From contig NC_089593.1 of the NCBI RefSeq assembly GCF_019320115.1, positions 17,778,870 to 17,842,869 of the forward strand: 64,000 nucleotides of DNA. The letters run 5' to 3'. Below the pieces are notes generated by a model that was given only the letters and a program-made list of their open reading frames with translations, was not told where the DNA came from and did not search any database. Shown here piece after piece: positions 9,647 through 20,233 of the stretch (the first letter of the stretch is position 1; the number at the start of each line of letters is the position of its first letter). Source of the DNA: Miscanthus floridulus. Taxonomy: Eukaryota > Streptophyta > Magnoliopsida > Poales > Poaceae. The position numbers and the translations under genes were made by a program.

Positions 9647-12600
9647 ATGGCTGGTGGCGCTGTTGTCATTCAGGCGGACCCTTGGGGTCCGTCCGACGTG
9701 TCCGCGATGGAGCTACAGTCGCTTGTCGACGGCAGCCTCCTCTGCCTAGTTACTGATCCCACCAGACCGGAGTGGATTGCTCCAAGGGCCGAGCCGGAGC
9801 CAAGGCCACGCGACGGGTACATCATGAGCTTCGTGGCTTTCCACAAGCGCGGTCTTGGCCTACCGGTGGACCGGTTCATGCGGTCGCTCCCGCGCTGCTA
9901 CGGCGTGGAGCTCCACAACTTCAACCCCAACTCCATCGCATAGGCGGCCATCTTTGTCTCCGTTTGCGAGGGGTACCTGGGCATTGCCCCCCACTAGGAG
10001 CTGTGGCTCCACCTCTTTCGGGCGGGGCTCACCACCAAGCCAACGGGCACGACGGGCACGCGGAAGGCGATGAGGGCCGGCGGCTGCACTCTCCAAGTGC
10101 GCCAAGACCGGCAGCTCCTCTACATCTCGGCCTAGCTCGTGTCGTCCAACCGTCACTGGTACAACAGCTGCTTCCACCTCTGCAATGACGATGACAGATT
10201 TCCCCCCTACACCGGGCGGGTCGTGGAGAGCCAGCCGGAGAAGTGGAGGTACGGCGTCCTGGTGGTTGATTAGCCCAAGCTGCGACCGCTCCTAGAGGGG
10301 CTGGAGAGGCTACGTAGCCATGGCCTTATGGCGGCAGTGGTCATGGTGGCCTTCCACCTCTGGAGGGTGCTACCGCTGATGGCTCGGCGGCAGTGCCTGT
10401 TCGACATGACACCGGATGAGCCGATCGAGGGCATCCGAATGTCCGCCATTGCCCTCTCTGACGAGGAGATTCTACGTCGGGTGAGAGAGACGGTGGAGGG
10501 GCGCCTGAGGAGCGGTGGTCTGACCCCATTCGCGATGCGCCCGTCGTCGGGGTACCTCTCTCTGGTAAGTCACGCGCCGCTGCGGCCCCCAAGGCCTCCT
10601 TGCTCCTCGCATTTTCCTGTTCCCTTATTTGTGTTTGCCGTTCCTGCAGGGGATGAGGGATGTGCGAGCCTCCCCGCCGCCCATTCCCGAGGACGCAGAG
10701 CGGCGGGCGGTGAACCGGGCGCACACCGAGGCGTAGAAGAAGCGGAAGGACGTCGAGGAGGCCGGGTGCAAGAGGAAGAACCTTGAGCGCGAAGAGCTGG
10801 AGAAACGTCACCGGCATCAGAGGCATGAGGGTCTCCCGGTGGAGCCATCTCCGTCACCGTCATTGTCAGATTCCTTGAGCGATGACGACGAGAGTGAGGT
10901 GGGGCGGGGTATCCTGGACCATCTCCCTGACATCAGGGGGACGGCGTTCGGGGCATCGGCGAGCAGCCCGGCGTTTCTAGGGGAAGGAGGAGAGGACACC
11001 TTGGGGCCAGTGATCGCTCACCCCGAGGCCGAGGCCGACGCGCCCGAGGCACAGGCGTTAGGGAAGCGCGCCATCAGCCTAGTGGGCTCGACGGCGGAGG
11101 TGGAGCAGGCGACGACGAGGGCGACGCAACCACCTCCGCAGAGGGTCGAGGGGGCACCGGAGTCCGGCGAAGGCCGGCCGGCACCGGCGGACATAGAGGC
11201 TGTGCCACCGCCGCCGCCACCGCTGTTGCAGAGGAGGAGGGATGCAGTGCCAAAGCGGTTGTGTCCCCGTTCGAGGTGAGTGTTTTTTCGATGGAGTTGG
11301 CAGCATTTCCCATTCGTTCCTTAGGCATATGCTGACCTTGTGAGTGCTTTGCCTTTAGCCGGAAGTGTTAGGTGGAAGCACCCGCCCTAGCGCCACGTAT
11401 GGCGCTCAAGGTGAGCATCGGCTCCACCGCTCAATGGGTGGTGGAGGCGCAGGCCGCCATACAACATGGCGCGGCGTCGGCGAGGGCTGACCCGAAGGAG
11501 CCGGTGGCCCAGGGAGAGGCTACCGAGGTGGCCATGGAGCAAGCAGAGGAGGAGGAGCCTATGCCCCGTGAGGCCGAGGCCCACGAGTCAGATGAAGCCA
11601 AGGTGCCCTCAGTTGCTGAGGCCACCGAGGCTGAAGCCGAGGCCCTTAGGACTTCCGAGGCCGAGGCGACGGAGGCTGAGGCCCTCAGGGCTTCGAAATC
11701 CAAAGTGGCGGGCGTCGGGGCTCCCCGGGCTACCGAGGTCGAGGCGGCGGAGGCTAGTTTGGGCATGGTGGAGCCGGCGGGCTATGATACAGAGATGGGG
11801 GCGGGGCAAGCTTCAGTACCGCCCCTGGTCCAAGACCTGCCGCCGTCGTAAGAGAGCGCTCGGGAAGCGGAGGTCCATTCGATCTCCTCCAACGATACTG
11901 CCCAGGGGAAGGAAGTGGCAGATGCCGAGGCGGCCAGCACCGCGGAGCAGCCAGCTCTGACTTCTGGCGAGGGAAGCTCGGCCCTCGTGCGGGTACAACC
12001 CGAGCCCCACAGGTGGGATCACCCGCGTGTATTGTGGCGAAGCCGGGACGACCATGAGGGGGAAGCCTCTATTTGCCCTCAAGGACACGGCCGAGGGGGG
12101 GGGGGCGCTGGGGCTCCTTCGAGTAATTCTGCCCGTTGGCAGAGTGGTCGCTGCGGACAGCACTGTCCGTCATGGCCGACGATCTGCCCAGCGTTGCCTA
12201 GGTACGCGCCTTCTTTTCTCATGCGGTGTTGTCTTTTTCCCAAGTTTTCTCGCAGCGCTTGACGTCCATTCACCTATCTAGGAGCTCGAGGCCCGGTCCC
12301 TCAGGAAGTCGTTGTTCCTCCGGCGGGAGAGGGACGTCTGGGATCTGCTCCGGCAGTAGAAGGACTTGCTCGCCAATGCCAACGAGCTTCTGTCAGCGTG
12401 GAGCGCGGAGGTGGAGGACCTCCGCCTTCGCTGTGCTGATATGAAGGCCGAGGCGGCCATGGCTCGGGAGCAGGCCGCCCCTTTGGCGGTGCGGATCAAG
12501 GAGCTAGAGGAGGAGCTGACCCGGGTGGCCAGTGAGCGGGACACCTTTAGGTCCCAAGGCGATCGCTAGGTAGCTAGGGGCGGAGCAGGGCACGCACCTG

Positions 12601-13349
12601 CTGATGAAAGGTGCCCTAGCAGAGGCCCTCAAGGTGGCCGAGGCCTCCCGGGCCGAGGCTTTAGTCTGGAAGGGAAAGGCCGAGGGTGAGTCCTGTTCCC
12701 CTTGTTTTATTTGTTTTTCTTGCGTTCAACCCCTAACTCCCCGATGTGATGCAGAGCTGGAGAAGGAGGCTTCTAGGGCGGCCGAGGCCTCTCGGGTCAA
12801 GGTCCAGCGCTGGAAAGAGAAAGCCGAGGGTGAGTCCCGTAGGCCTTCGCCCCTGTTTGGCTTATTTTCTTTTGCGCTTAACCCCATCCAGCTTGTCTTG
12901 GCGCAGGGTTGGAGAAGGAGGTCTCCCGTGTAGCTGAGGCCTCTGTTGAAGTGCAGGCGGTGCTCGAGGCCGAGATTGGGGAGCATAACGCGCTGTAGAG
13001 CGCCACCCGTACCGCCTGTGAGGCCCTAGAGGTTGAGGGGGTCGAGTCGGGCAGCTCCCTTAGGAGCCACCTGATCGCGTTGAGCGGCCAAGTGCGCGAG
13101 CGACTCCGGGGGGCGTTGCACATGGGCGTCAAGCGCGCCCTGGCCGTCGTCTCCTCGCACTATGCCGACATCAACCTCAAGGCCATCTACGACGGTTACG
13201 TCTTGGCCAAGGATGACGAGGAGGCCAATGAGGAGGTCACGAAGCTGGTGGAGGCGGCTGAGGGCCCCGGCACGGCGCTGGCCAAGCTGTTCGAAGAGGA
13301 GGTGGTCCCTCCCACGCCGTCTGCCAATGCTGGCAACCCTGAGCCTTGA
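9647..13349 (+). pseudogene. Tat antisense ORF ('putative gypsy type transposon' family), broken
   Basis: A multi-exon coding region lies antisense to gag-pol. Exon 1 (9647-10564) has a good start context (ACCCATGGC) and encodes the plant 'putative gypsy type transposon' (Transposase_28-like) region, e.g. FVAFHKRGLGLPVDRFMRSL. Clear introns: 10565-10649 (CTG|GTAAGT...TGCAG|G), 11276-11358 (GAG|GTGAG...TTTAG|C), probably 12202-12281, and further GTGAGT...GCAG pairs between 12680 and 12906. Later exons encode an acidic Ala/Glu-rich linker and a long coiled coil ending FEEEVVPPTPSANAGNPEP. In-frame stops are almost all TAG (9941, 9995, 10133, 10271, 10734, 11369, 12357, 12571, 12996; one TAA at 11849). 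Frameshifts lie near 12060 and 12565. The protein's function is unknown. Confidence 0.8.
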
Positions 13350-13969
13350 CCTGGGCCAAAGGGGCCATGTAAATAGATTAGGATTATTATCGTACCGTGA
13401 CGCTTGTGGCCATCGAGGCCTTTTTTAAAATACTTATGCGTCTACACTTTTTAATCGTTTTTATTGTATTTCCGAGCCTCTGCCCCCTGTCTCATTCCTG
13501 AACATATCATTTGCAAAAAACTTGCTCAGAACCTAAGCTGCCCCTCGGGGAAAAGATGGTGAGGGAGTGCCATAGCCCGGAGGCATAGGCCATCTCGCGG
13601 CTCGGCCAGCCTTTTGGCCCTGAGACAGACTTTTGGTCCATAGGTTTTTTACAATCGATTTGTCAGAGCACGCTAGAGAGTTTGGCGTAGAAATTTATTC
13701 GAAAAACGATTAAAAATGGTGCCTGGGACTTAGGGGGGTTCCCCCCTTCTAGCCCCCGAGGGAGGCTCGGTTCTGCAGAGGCAGAGCTAAGTCTTGTTCG
13801 AGCCCCGCGATGGGCACCTCTGCAAAGGTAGAGCCGAGTCTCCCTTGTAGCGTTATCGTAACGCTGATCCCCCATCGATAGGTTCGGGGGGGTTTCTCAA
13901 AAAAATAGAATAACTAAAGAACGCTTCTTTGTTGTATTTTGAGAAACAATGTATACAATACTTGGCAAT
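13350..13969. other. Convergent 3' regions of the antisense ORF and pol
   Basis: The stretch sits between the end of the plus-strand antisense ORF and the end of minus-strand integrase, so the two transcription units meet tail to tail. I see no gene in it. It has a Tat-typical GAGCCCCCGAG-rich segment near 13740-13800 and an AT-rich part near 13420-13460 that could serve as the antisense mRNA 3' end. Confidence 0.5.
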
Positions 13970-14640
13970 TTAAGGGTAGAAGCGACGTAGATGTTCTATG
14001 TTCCAAGCGTTGGTGAGGATTTCACCCTTCTCGTTGGCTAGCTTGTAGGTCCTGGGCTTTAGCACTTGGGCGACGATGTACGGCCCTTCCCATGGTGGGG
14101 TCAGCTTGTGGCGGCCCCTGTTGCTCTGCCTCAGTCTCAGCACCAGGTTGCCCACCTTTAGGTCTCGGCCTCGAATGCGTCGAGCTTGATAGTGTCGTAG
14201 GGCTTGCTGGTACTTGGCCAAATGTAGCAGCGCAACATCTCGGGCTTCCTCCAGTTGGTCGAGGGCGTCCTCGCGGGTAGTGCGGTTGCTTTGCTCGTTG
14301 TAGGCCTGTAGCCTCGGGGAACCGTACTCCAAGTCAGTGGGGAGGATGGCCTCGGCTCCATAGACCAGGAAGAACGGTGTGAACCCCGTGGCTCGGCTCG
14401 GAGTGTTCCTCAGGCTCCAGATGACCGACGGGAGTTTGGTAAGCCATTTCTTGCCAAATTTCTTCAACCGGTTGTATATTCTCGGCTTGAGGCCCTGTAG
14501 GATCTTGCCGTTGGCATGTTCTACTTGGCCATTCGACTTGGTGGAAGGTGTTTCCGACGAGCGTCCGAGGCGCTGCATGGTGCCTGTAGGCTCCCGCGTG
14601 CAAGTCCTAAAGTAGGGCTTAGCCTGCCTCGGTGGTGATG
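13970..14640 (-). pseudogene. Tat integrase, catalytic core deleted
   Basis: The minus strand encodes the end of the zinc-binding region (HAGAYRHHAAPRTLVGN, near 14570-14600 in another frame), then jumps to the post-core segment SNGQVEHANGKILQGLKPRI and runs to the Tat integrase C-terminus (NAWNIEHLRRFYP, stop near 13970). The intervening catalytic core with the first two aspartates of the DDE triad is missing, and the junction near 14535-14550 also shifts frame. The part after the deletion stays open for about 190 codons, including FFLVYGAEAILPTDLEYGSP. Confidence 0.8.
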
Positions 14641-14989
14641 CATCGTTGGAGGACGCCAGATGGGCTTCGCCTGTACAACTCACCGTTGCTGAGGACGTAT
14701 GTTTTGGCTCGTCGCGCAAGCCGTCGGGCTTTGGTCCTATCTACAGGAAGCTCTCCTTGAGCGAGGCAATCAAGGAACGGGACTCGCCAGTCTGTGCCCT
14801 AGTTGGCCTCGGGAGGCTCCACGTTGACTTCCATGACCTTGGGCTCGGCCGAAGGGGTCTCGGTGACAGAGGGGGCCTCGGGCCCTGCGGTGGGCTCGAT
14901 TGGTGGGCCCTCTTCTGCCGCTGAGGCATAGTCGATGGAAGGCTTGTGGAGGTCTCTGGCGAAGACGTTCGGGGGGACCGGGGCCCGCG

Positions 14990-16793
14990 CTAACGCCATC
15001 TTTGCCAGTTCATCCGCGGCCTCGTTAAATTTTTGCGCGATGTGGTTGAGTTCGAGACCGTCGAACTTGTCTTTAAGGCAACGTACAGCTTGCAGTACGC
15101 CTCCATTTTGGGGTCATGGCAGTTCGACTCCTTCATCACTTGATCGATGACGAGCTGCGAATCGCCCCGTACGTCGAGACATTGTACTCCAAGTTCGATG
15201 GCGATTTGCAAGCCGTTGACGAGGGCTTCATACTCGGCTGCGTTGTTGGAGGTGGCGAAGTGGAGCCGAATCATGTAGCGCATGTGCACTCAGAGGGGTG
15301 AGATGAAGAGCAGGCCCACGCCTGCCTCGGTCTTCATCAGGGACCCGTCGAAGTACATGGTCCAACATTCGGCCTGGACTTGAGCAGGTGGCAGTTGGGT
15401 GTCGGTCCACTCCGCCACAAAATCGGCCAAGACCTAGGATTTAATTGCTTTCCGAGGCGTGAAAGACATGGCTTCCCCCATGAGTTCCACGGCCCACTTG
15501 GCTATTCTACCTGAGGCCTCCTGGTTCTGGATTATCTCTCCCAGAGGGAAAGACGACACCACGGTCACCTGGTGGGACTCAAAGTAGTGACGCAGCTTGC
15601 GTCGAGCCAAGACTATGGCGTAGATCAGCTTCTGGATGTGGGGGGTAGCGTGTCTTAGTCTCGGAGAGCACCTCGCTGACGAAGTAAATAGGTCGTTGGA
15701 TGGGTAGAGCATGCCCTTCTTTCTGCCTCTCGACTACTACGGCCGTGCTAACCACTTGGGTCATTGCAGCGACGTAGAGTAAGAGGGCCTTGCCCTTGGT
15801 CGGTGGCACCAGGACGGGGGGATTGGTGAGCAGTGCCTTGAGCTTGGCGAGGGCTTCTTTAGCCTCGGGGGTCCAAGAAAAGTGTTTGGATTTTCTCAAG
15901 AGGCGGTACAGGGGCAAGCCTTTTTCGCCAAGGCGCGAGATGAAGCGGCTCAGGGCCGCAAGGCATCCCATAACCCTCTGCACTCCCTTGAGGTCTCGGA
16001 TTGGTCCCATGTTGGTCACGGCCGAGACCTTCTCTGGGTTGGCCTCGATGCCGCGCTCTGAGACTATGAATCCCAAGAGCATGCCTCGGGGGACCCCAAA
16101 GACACACTTCTCAGGGTTAAGCTTGATGTCCTTGTCTTTTAGGCATCTGAAGGCTATTTCCAAGTCGCCGACGAGATCACTGGCCTTCCTAGATTTGACC
16201 ACGATGTCATCCATGTAGGCCTCAATGGTTCGCCCGATGTGCTCGCCAAAGACCTGGGTCATGCACCGCTGGTATGTGGCCCCTGCGTTTCTGAGGCTGA
16301 ACGGCATAGTCAGATAGCAGTACATGCCTAATGGTGTGATGAAAGAAGTCGCGAGCTGGTCGGATTCTTTCATCTTGATTTGATGGTAACCAGAATACGC
16401 ATCAAGGAATGATAGGGTTTCGCATCCCGCAGTGGAGTCAATGATTTGGTCGGTTTGAGGTAATGGTAATGGGACTTTTGGACATGCCTTATTCAAACCG
16501 GTGTAGTCTACACACATTCTCCACTTCCCATTTTTCTTCTTAACTAATACAGGATTAGCTAACCACTCCGGATGGGACACTTCCTTGATGAATCCAGCCG
16601 CCAAAAGCTTCTGCACCTCCTCGCCGATGGCCCTGCGCTTTTCCTCATCGAATCGGCGTAGGCGCTGCTTCATCGGTCTGGAGCCGGCCTGGATGTCCAA
16701 GGCGTGCTCGGCGACCTCCCTCGGTATGCCCGGCATGTCCGAGGGACTCCACGCGAATACATCGGCATTCACGTGAAGAAAGTCGACGAGCAC
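14990..16793 (-). pseudogene. Tat reverse transcriptase and RNase H
   Basis: The RT frame (15579-16793, about 404 codons) is largely intact: FIKEVSHPEWLANPVLVKKK, MCVDYTGLNKACPKVP, SFLDAYSGYHQIKMKE, MPFSLRNAGATYQRCM and the catalytic AYMDDIVVKS. A shift in a G-run near 15635-15645 moves the sequence to another frame (15434-15712) covering the RT-RNase H connection. A TAG then interrupts the RNase H region (KAIKS|VLADFVAEW, near 15436). The RNase H domain continues to 14990 with MYFDGSLMKT, NAAEYEALVNGLQIA and DSQLVIDQVM, broken by a TGA near 15300. The enzyme is dead in this copy. Confidence 0.85.
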
Positions 16794-16937
16794 GACTTCC
16801 TATTTGATGTCGATGGTGGCGCTGATCCTCAGCGCCCGGTCGTTGGGGCAGGTGGGGTCGACCGGGATGAGCTTGACGGCCTCCGTGGGCTCGAAAGTCC
16901 CGGCACGATGCTTGGAATCTGGCGCCTCGCTACCAAG

Positions 16938-17600
16938 TCAGTCGAGGTTGATGATGAGGGTCTCGGCCTCCACGAGAGCCTCGACGTACTCGATGCATTC
17001 GACGTCACAGTCGTATGCATGCTCATACATGGACTCGATAGTGATGACGCCGTTGGGGCCCGGCATCTTGAGCTTGAGGTAGGTGTAGTTGGGGACCGCC
17101 ATGAACTTGGCGTAGCACGGCTGCCCCAAGATGGCGTGATAGGTTCCCTTGAACCCAACCACCTCGAAGGTGAGGACCTCCTTGCGGTAGTTGGAGGGAG
17201 TGCCGAAGCAGACGGGCAAGTCGATGAGCCCAAGGGGTCACATGCGTTTTCCTGGCACGATGCCGTGAAAGGGCGCGGCATCACCTCAGAGTTGGGATTG
17301 GTCGAGCTCAAGGAGCTCTAGGGTGTTGGCGTAGAGGATGTTGAGGCCGCTGCCTCCGTCCATCAACACCTTGGTAAGCCAGGTGTTGCCGATGATCGGA
17401 TCAACAACGAGTGGGTACTGCCCAGGGTTTGAGACATAATTGGGGTGGTCATCCCGATCAAAGGTGATCGCCTCCCGAGACCAATTGAGGTACCGGGGAG
17501 CGGCCACCTTCACCGAGAAGACCTCCCGGCACTCCCTCTTTCGCTGGCGTGCCGTAAGGCATGCTGAAGGCCCGCCAAAGATCATGAAGGCATTGTGCAC
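16938..17600 (-). pseudogene. Tat aspartic protease region
   Basis: It is encoded in two frames: 17286-17600 contains ITFDRDDHPNYVSNPGQYPL and VLMDGGSGLNILYA (the Tat-type active-site region), and 16938-17219 contains FEVVGFKGTYHAILGQPCYAKF, the second half of the retropepsin fold. The break lies near 17220-17285. The segment sits in the normal gag-PR-RT order. Confidence 0.75.
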
Positions 17601-17619
17601 CTCGAGGAACCCGTCATCC

Positions 17620-19646
17620 TTGTCGTCGTCCCTATCGCCGACGTCCCTCTTTTTGGCATCGTCGTTGGGGAGTCCAAGCTTGGCGTAGTAATGCTAGAGC
17701 ATGGTGCATTCTTCGAGGGTGTGCTTCACCGGGCCCTAGTGGTAAGGGCAGGGTTTCTTAAGCATATCGTCGAAGAGCCCGGGGCCTCTGGGGCCTCAGG
17801 GATTCTTGCGATCTGCGGCCATGACTAGACCGGCCTCAAGGACCTCCTGCTTCCCTTGGCGACCCTTTTTCTTTTTCTTGGGGAGGTGGGGAGTCGAGAA
17901 CCCAGGGGCCTTGTCCCTCCACTTCCCCTTGGCATCGTTGTCGGGGAAGATGGCCCTGATGGCCTCTTCGCCCGAGGCGAAGTTGGTGGCGATGTTGAGG
18001 AGCGCGGCCGCTGAGGTTGGCACGTTCCAGCCTAACTCTTGGACCAAGTCTCGGTAGGTGGTGCCGGAGAGGAAAGCCTGGACAATTTCTGAGTCACCGA
18101 CGCTGGGCAACTCGGTGCACTGCTTGGAGAAGCGTCGGATGAAGTCTCTGAGAGACTCGTCCGGCCCCTGGTGATAACTCTTGAGGTCCCAGGAGTTCTC
18201 GGGGCGCACGTATGTGCCCTGGAAATTCCTAACGAAGACCTTTACCAAGTCGGGCCAGTTGTGGATCTACGAGGGAGGGAGGTGTTCGAGCCAGGCTCAC
18301 GCCGAGTCTGACAGGAACAACGGGAGGTTGCGGATGATGAGTAGGTCATCGTCCGCACCGCCTAGCTAACAAGCCAGGCGGTAATCGGCCAGCCAAAGCT
18401 TGGGGTTGGTCTCGCTGCTGTACTTTGCGAGGTTGGCTGGTTGCCAAAACTGGGCTGGGAAGTGAGCGCTGCAGATGGACCTGCTAAAGACTCAAGGGCT
18501 AGGTGGCCTAGGAGAAGGACTGTGGTCCTCCCCACTGTCGTAGCGACCGCCTCGGTGCAGGTGGTAGCCTCAGGCGGGCCCCTCGTTGTCGTGGCGCTGT
18601 CGCCTACTGACCACGTCGTGGTCGCCTTGCGCCTCGCGACGGTCGCCGAGGCGGTCGTGCACCGACGGGGCCCTGTTGGCCGTTGGTGCCCGAGAGGGCT
18701 TGGGATGAACCGAGGCCTCCCTATCCTGCCGAGGCGGTGCCATGGGAAGTTCCGAGGTGCCTCCGCATCGTCGAGAGGCGAAACTCTTGGCCTGCTGCAC
18801 CGCGGTAGTCTCGAGGAGGTCCCGGAGCTCGCCGCGGGCTCGTTGCCCCTCCGAGGTAGAGGGCTCGGGCATCGTTCGGAGTAGCATCGCTGCTGCCACG
18901 ACGTTCTGGCTAGCGTGATGGAAGATAGGGGGTTGATTGTCCCCTTCGTCATTGTTGATGTGGCGGTTGACGTCGCGAGCCCTCCGCCGGGCTGCTCCGC
19001 CATCACCGTGACCCCACTGCTCTTGCTTGAGAGTGTCTCGGAGCTGCTACAGAAGGAGTCAGTCTTGTTCGACCTTGGCCTGAAGCTCATGGAGCTACTC
19101 CAGGTCAAGGCGTCAAAGTTCCTCATGGGTGGGGTTCTCGTTCCGCGCTGCCGGAGGCTCGATGCGTGGAGGTGTGGCGTCGCCTGCCCCTTGGCAGAGC
19201 GGGGAGCGATTGCCTGCCCCTTTGTCCTCATCGCTCGTTCTCAGCATCCTGAGCCCGATGTGGAAGCACTCTCGAGTGGGATCGTAAGTGCCTTCGTCGT
19301 CGGAGTCGGAGTAGCCGAAGCAGTAGTCGCTCACGGCCAGGAAGCGGCGCATGGCTTTAGGGTCGTGAAGCTCGAAGAAGTCCGCTCCGGCCCACGCCTC
19401 GTCCTCCTCCGAGGAGTCAGTGCAGGTGTGGGTCAAGGTAGTGGCATTGAGGTCGAGGGTGAAGCGTTGGTGGTGTCCTGAGGGCTCTGCGTGAGCAGAA
19501 GCATAGGCGGAAGCGTAGGCGGCGGCAGCATTAGTCAACCCGAAGGGGTACAGGGATGGTGCCATCGCTGGGCTTTGCTCCGCTGGAGTCGACCCCTCAG
19601 GAGGTGGCAGGGCAGGGCTTGATGACAGGGCGTCGCTGCATGCCAC
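17620..19646 (-). pseudogene. Tat gag, multiply interrupted
   Basis: The best-preserved part (17796-18248) carries the retrotransposon gag domain (SWDLKSYHQGPDESLRDFIR, RRFSKQCTELPSVGDSEIV) and a basic PKKKKKGRQGK patch. Upstream, 18570-18899 contains APSVHDRLGDRR in the correct gag frame, and 19113-19646 holds an N-terminal region with an acidic SDSDDEG stretch. Several stops (for example near 18360, 18500 and 17805) and frameshifts separate the pieces. A 289-codon frame at 18362-19231 is an alternative-frame artefact. Confidence 0.7.
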
Positions 19647-20022
19647 CGGCGTCTTTCCCTTTCCCAGGCTTAAGCTGGACAGGTCCCCAACCAGGGACTC
19701 TGTACCAACAGCCGGGCATGGGGTACCAGCGGAGCGCAGTGCGTCGCCCTGAGCTTGCGCGATGTCCGGGTGATCCCGCCCGCGTCGTGCCTGGCGAGCG
19801 TGACGAGAGCGGTAGCCCGGGCGCCGCCTGTGCCTGGGCTACTGGTGCGTGGTATCATCGTCGATCGGTGGGGCTCTGGGTGTGAGGAGTACCATATCGT
19901 ACTCACATCCTAGAGACATAAACTCTAGGCTCCCGAACCAGATCACCATGCCGAGACGCAGTGGTCGTACGGGGTCTGCCATCCGGAACTCGTTGGGATG
20001 ACGAAGGTGACACGCAGCAGGC

Positions 20023-20040
20023 CCCTACCTGGCGCGCCAA
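20023..20040 (-). other. Candidate primer-binding site of the Tat element
   Basis: Directly inside the 5' LTR, the minus strand reads TTGGCGCGCCAGGTAGGG one base after the LTR end. Position and TGGCGC-type start fit a gypsy primer-binding site. The priming tRNA is not assigned. Confidence 0.55.
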
Positions 20041-20041
20041 C

Positions 20042-20233
20042 TGTCGGCATTTTGGACCGGCGGGCCCTCAACCAACTAGTGAAAATGTACTGCGTGCCCC
20101 TAATCCTGGATGGTGATGCAAAGAGACACAAGATTTATACTGGTTCAGGCAATAGGTGCCCTACGTCCAGTCTGAGAGATCGATCTTGTATTCCTTACAC
20201 CGAAGTGCTTGTAGAAGGGGGTTACAAGCTAGG
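20042..20233 (-). repeat. Tat 5' LTR, proximal fragment (U5 side)
   Basis: TGTCGGCATTTTGGACCGG... matches 5359 onward. The LTR is interrupted after 20233 by the nested copia and continues at 31952. The last five bases (20229-20233, CTAGG) are one copy of the copia target-site duplication. Confidence 0.95.

Noticed and set aside
18362..19231. 289-codon minus-strand frame in Tat gag
   Set aside because: Its sequence is not gag-like; the true gag residues appear in another frame over the same DNA.
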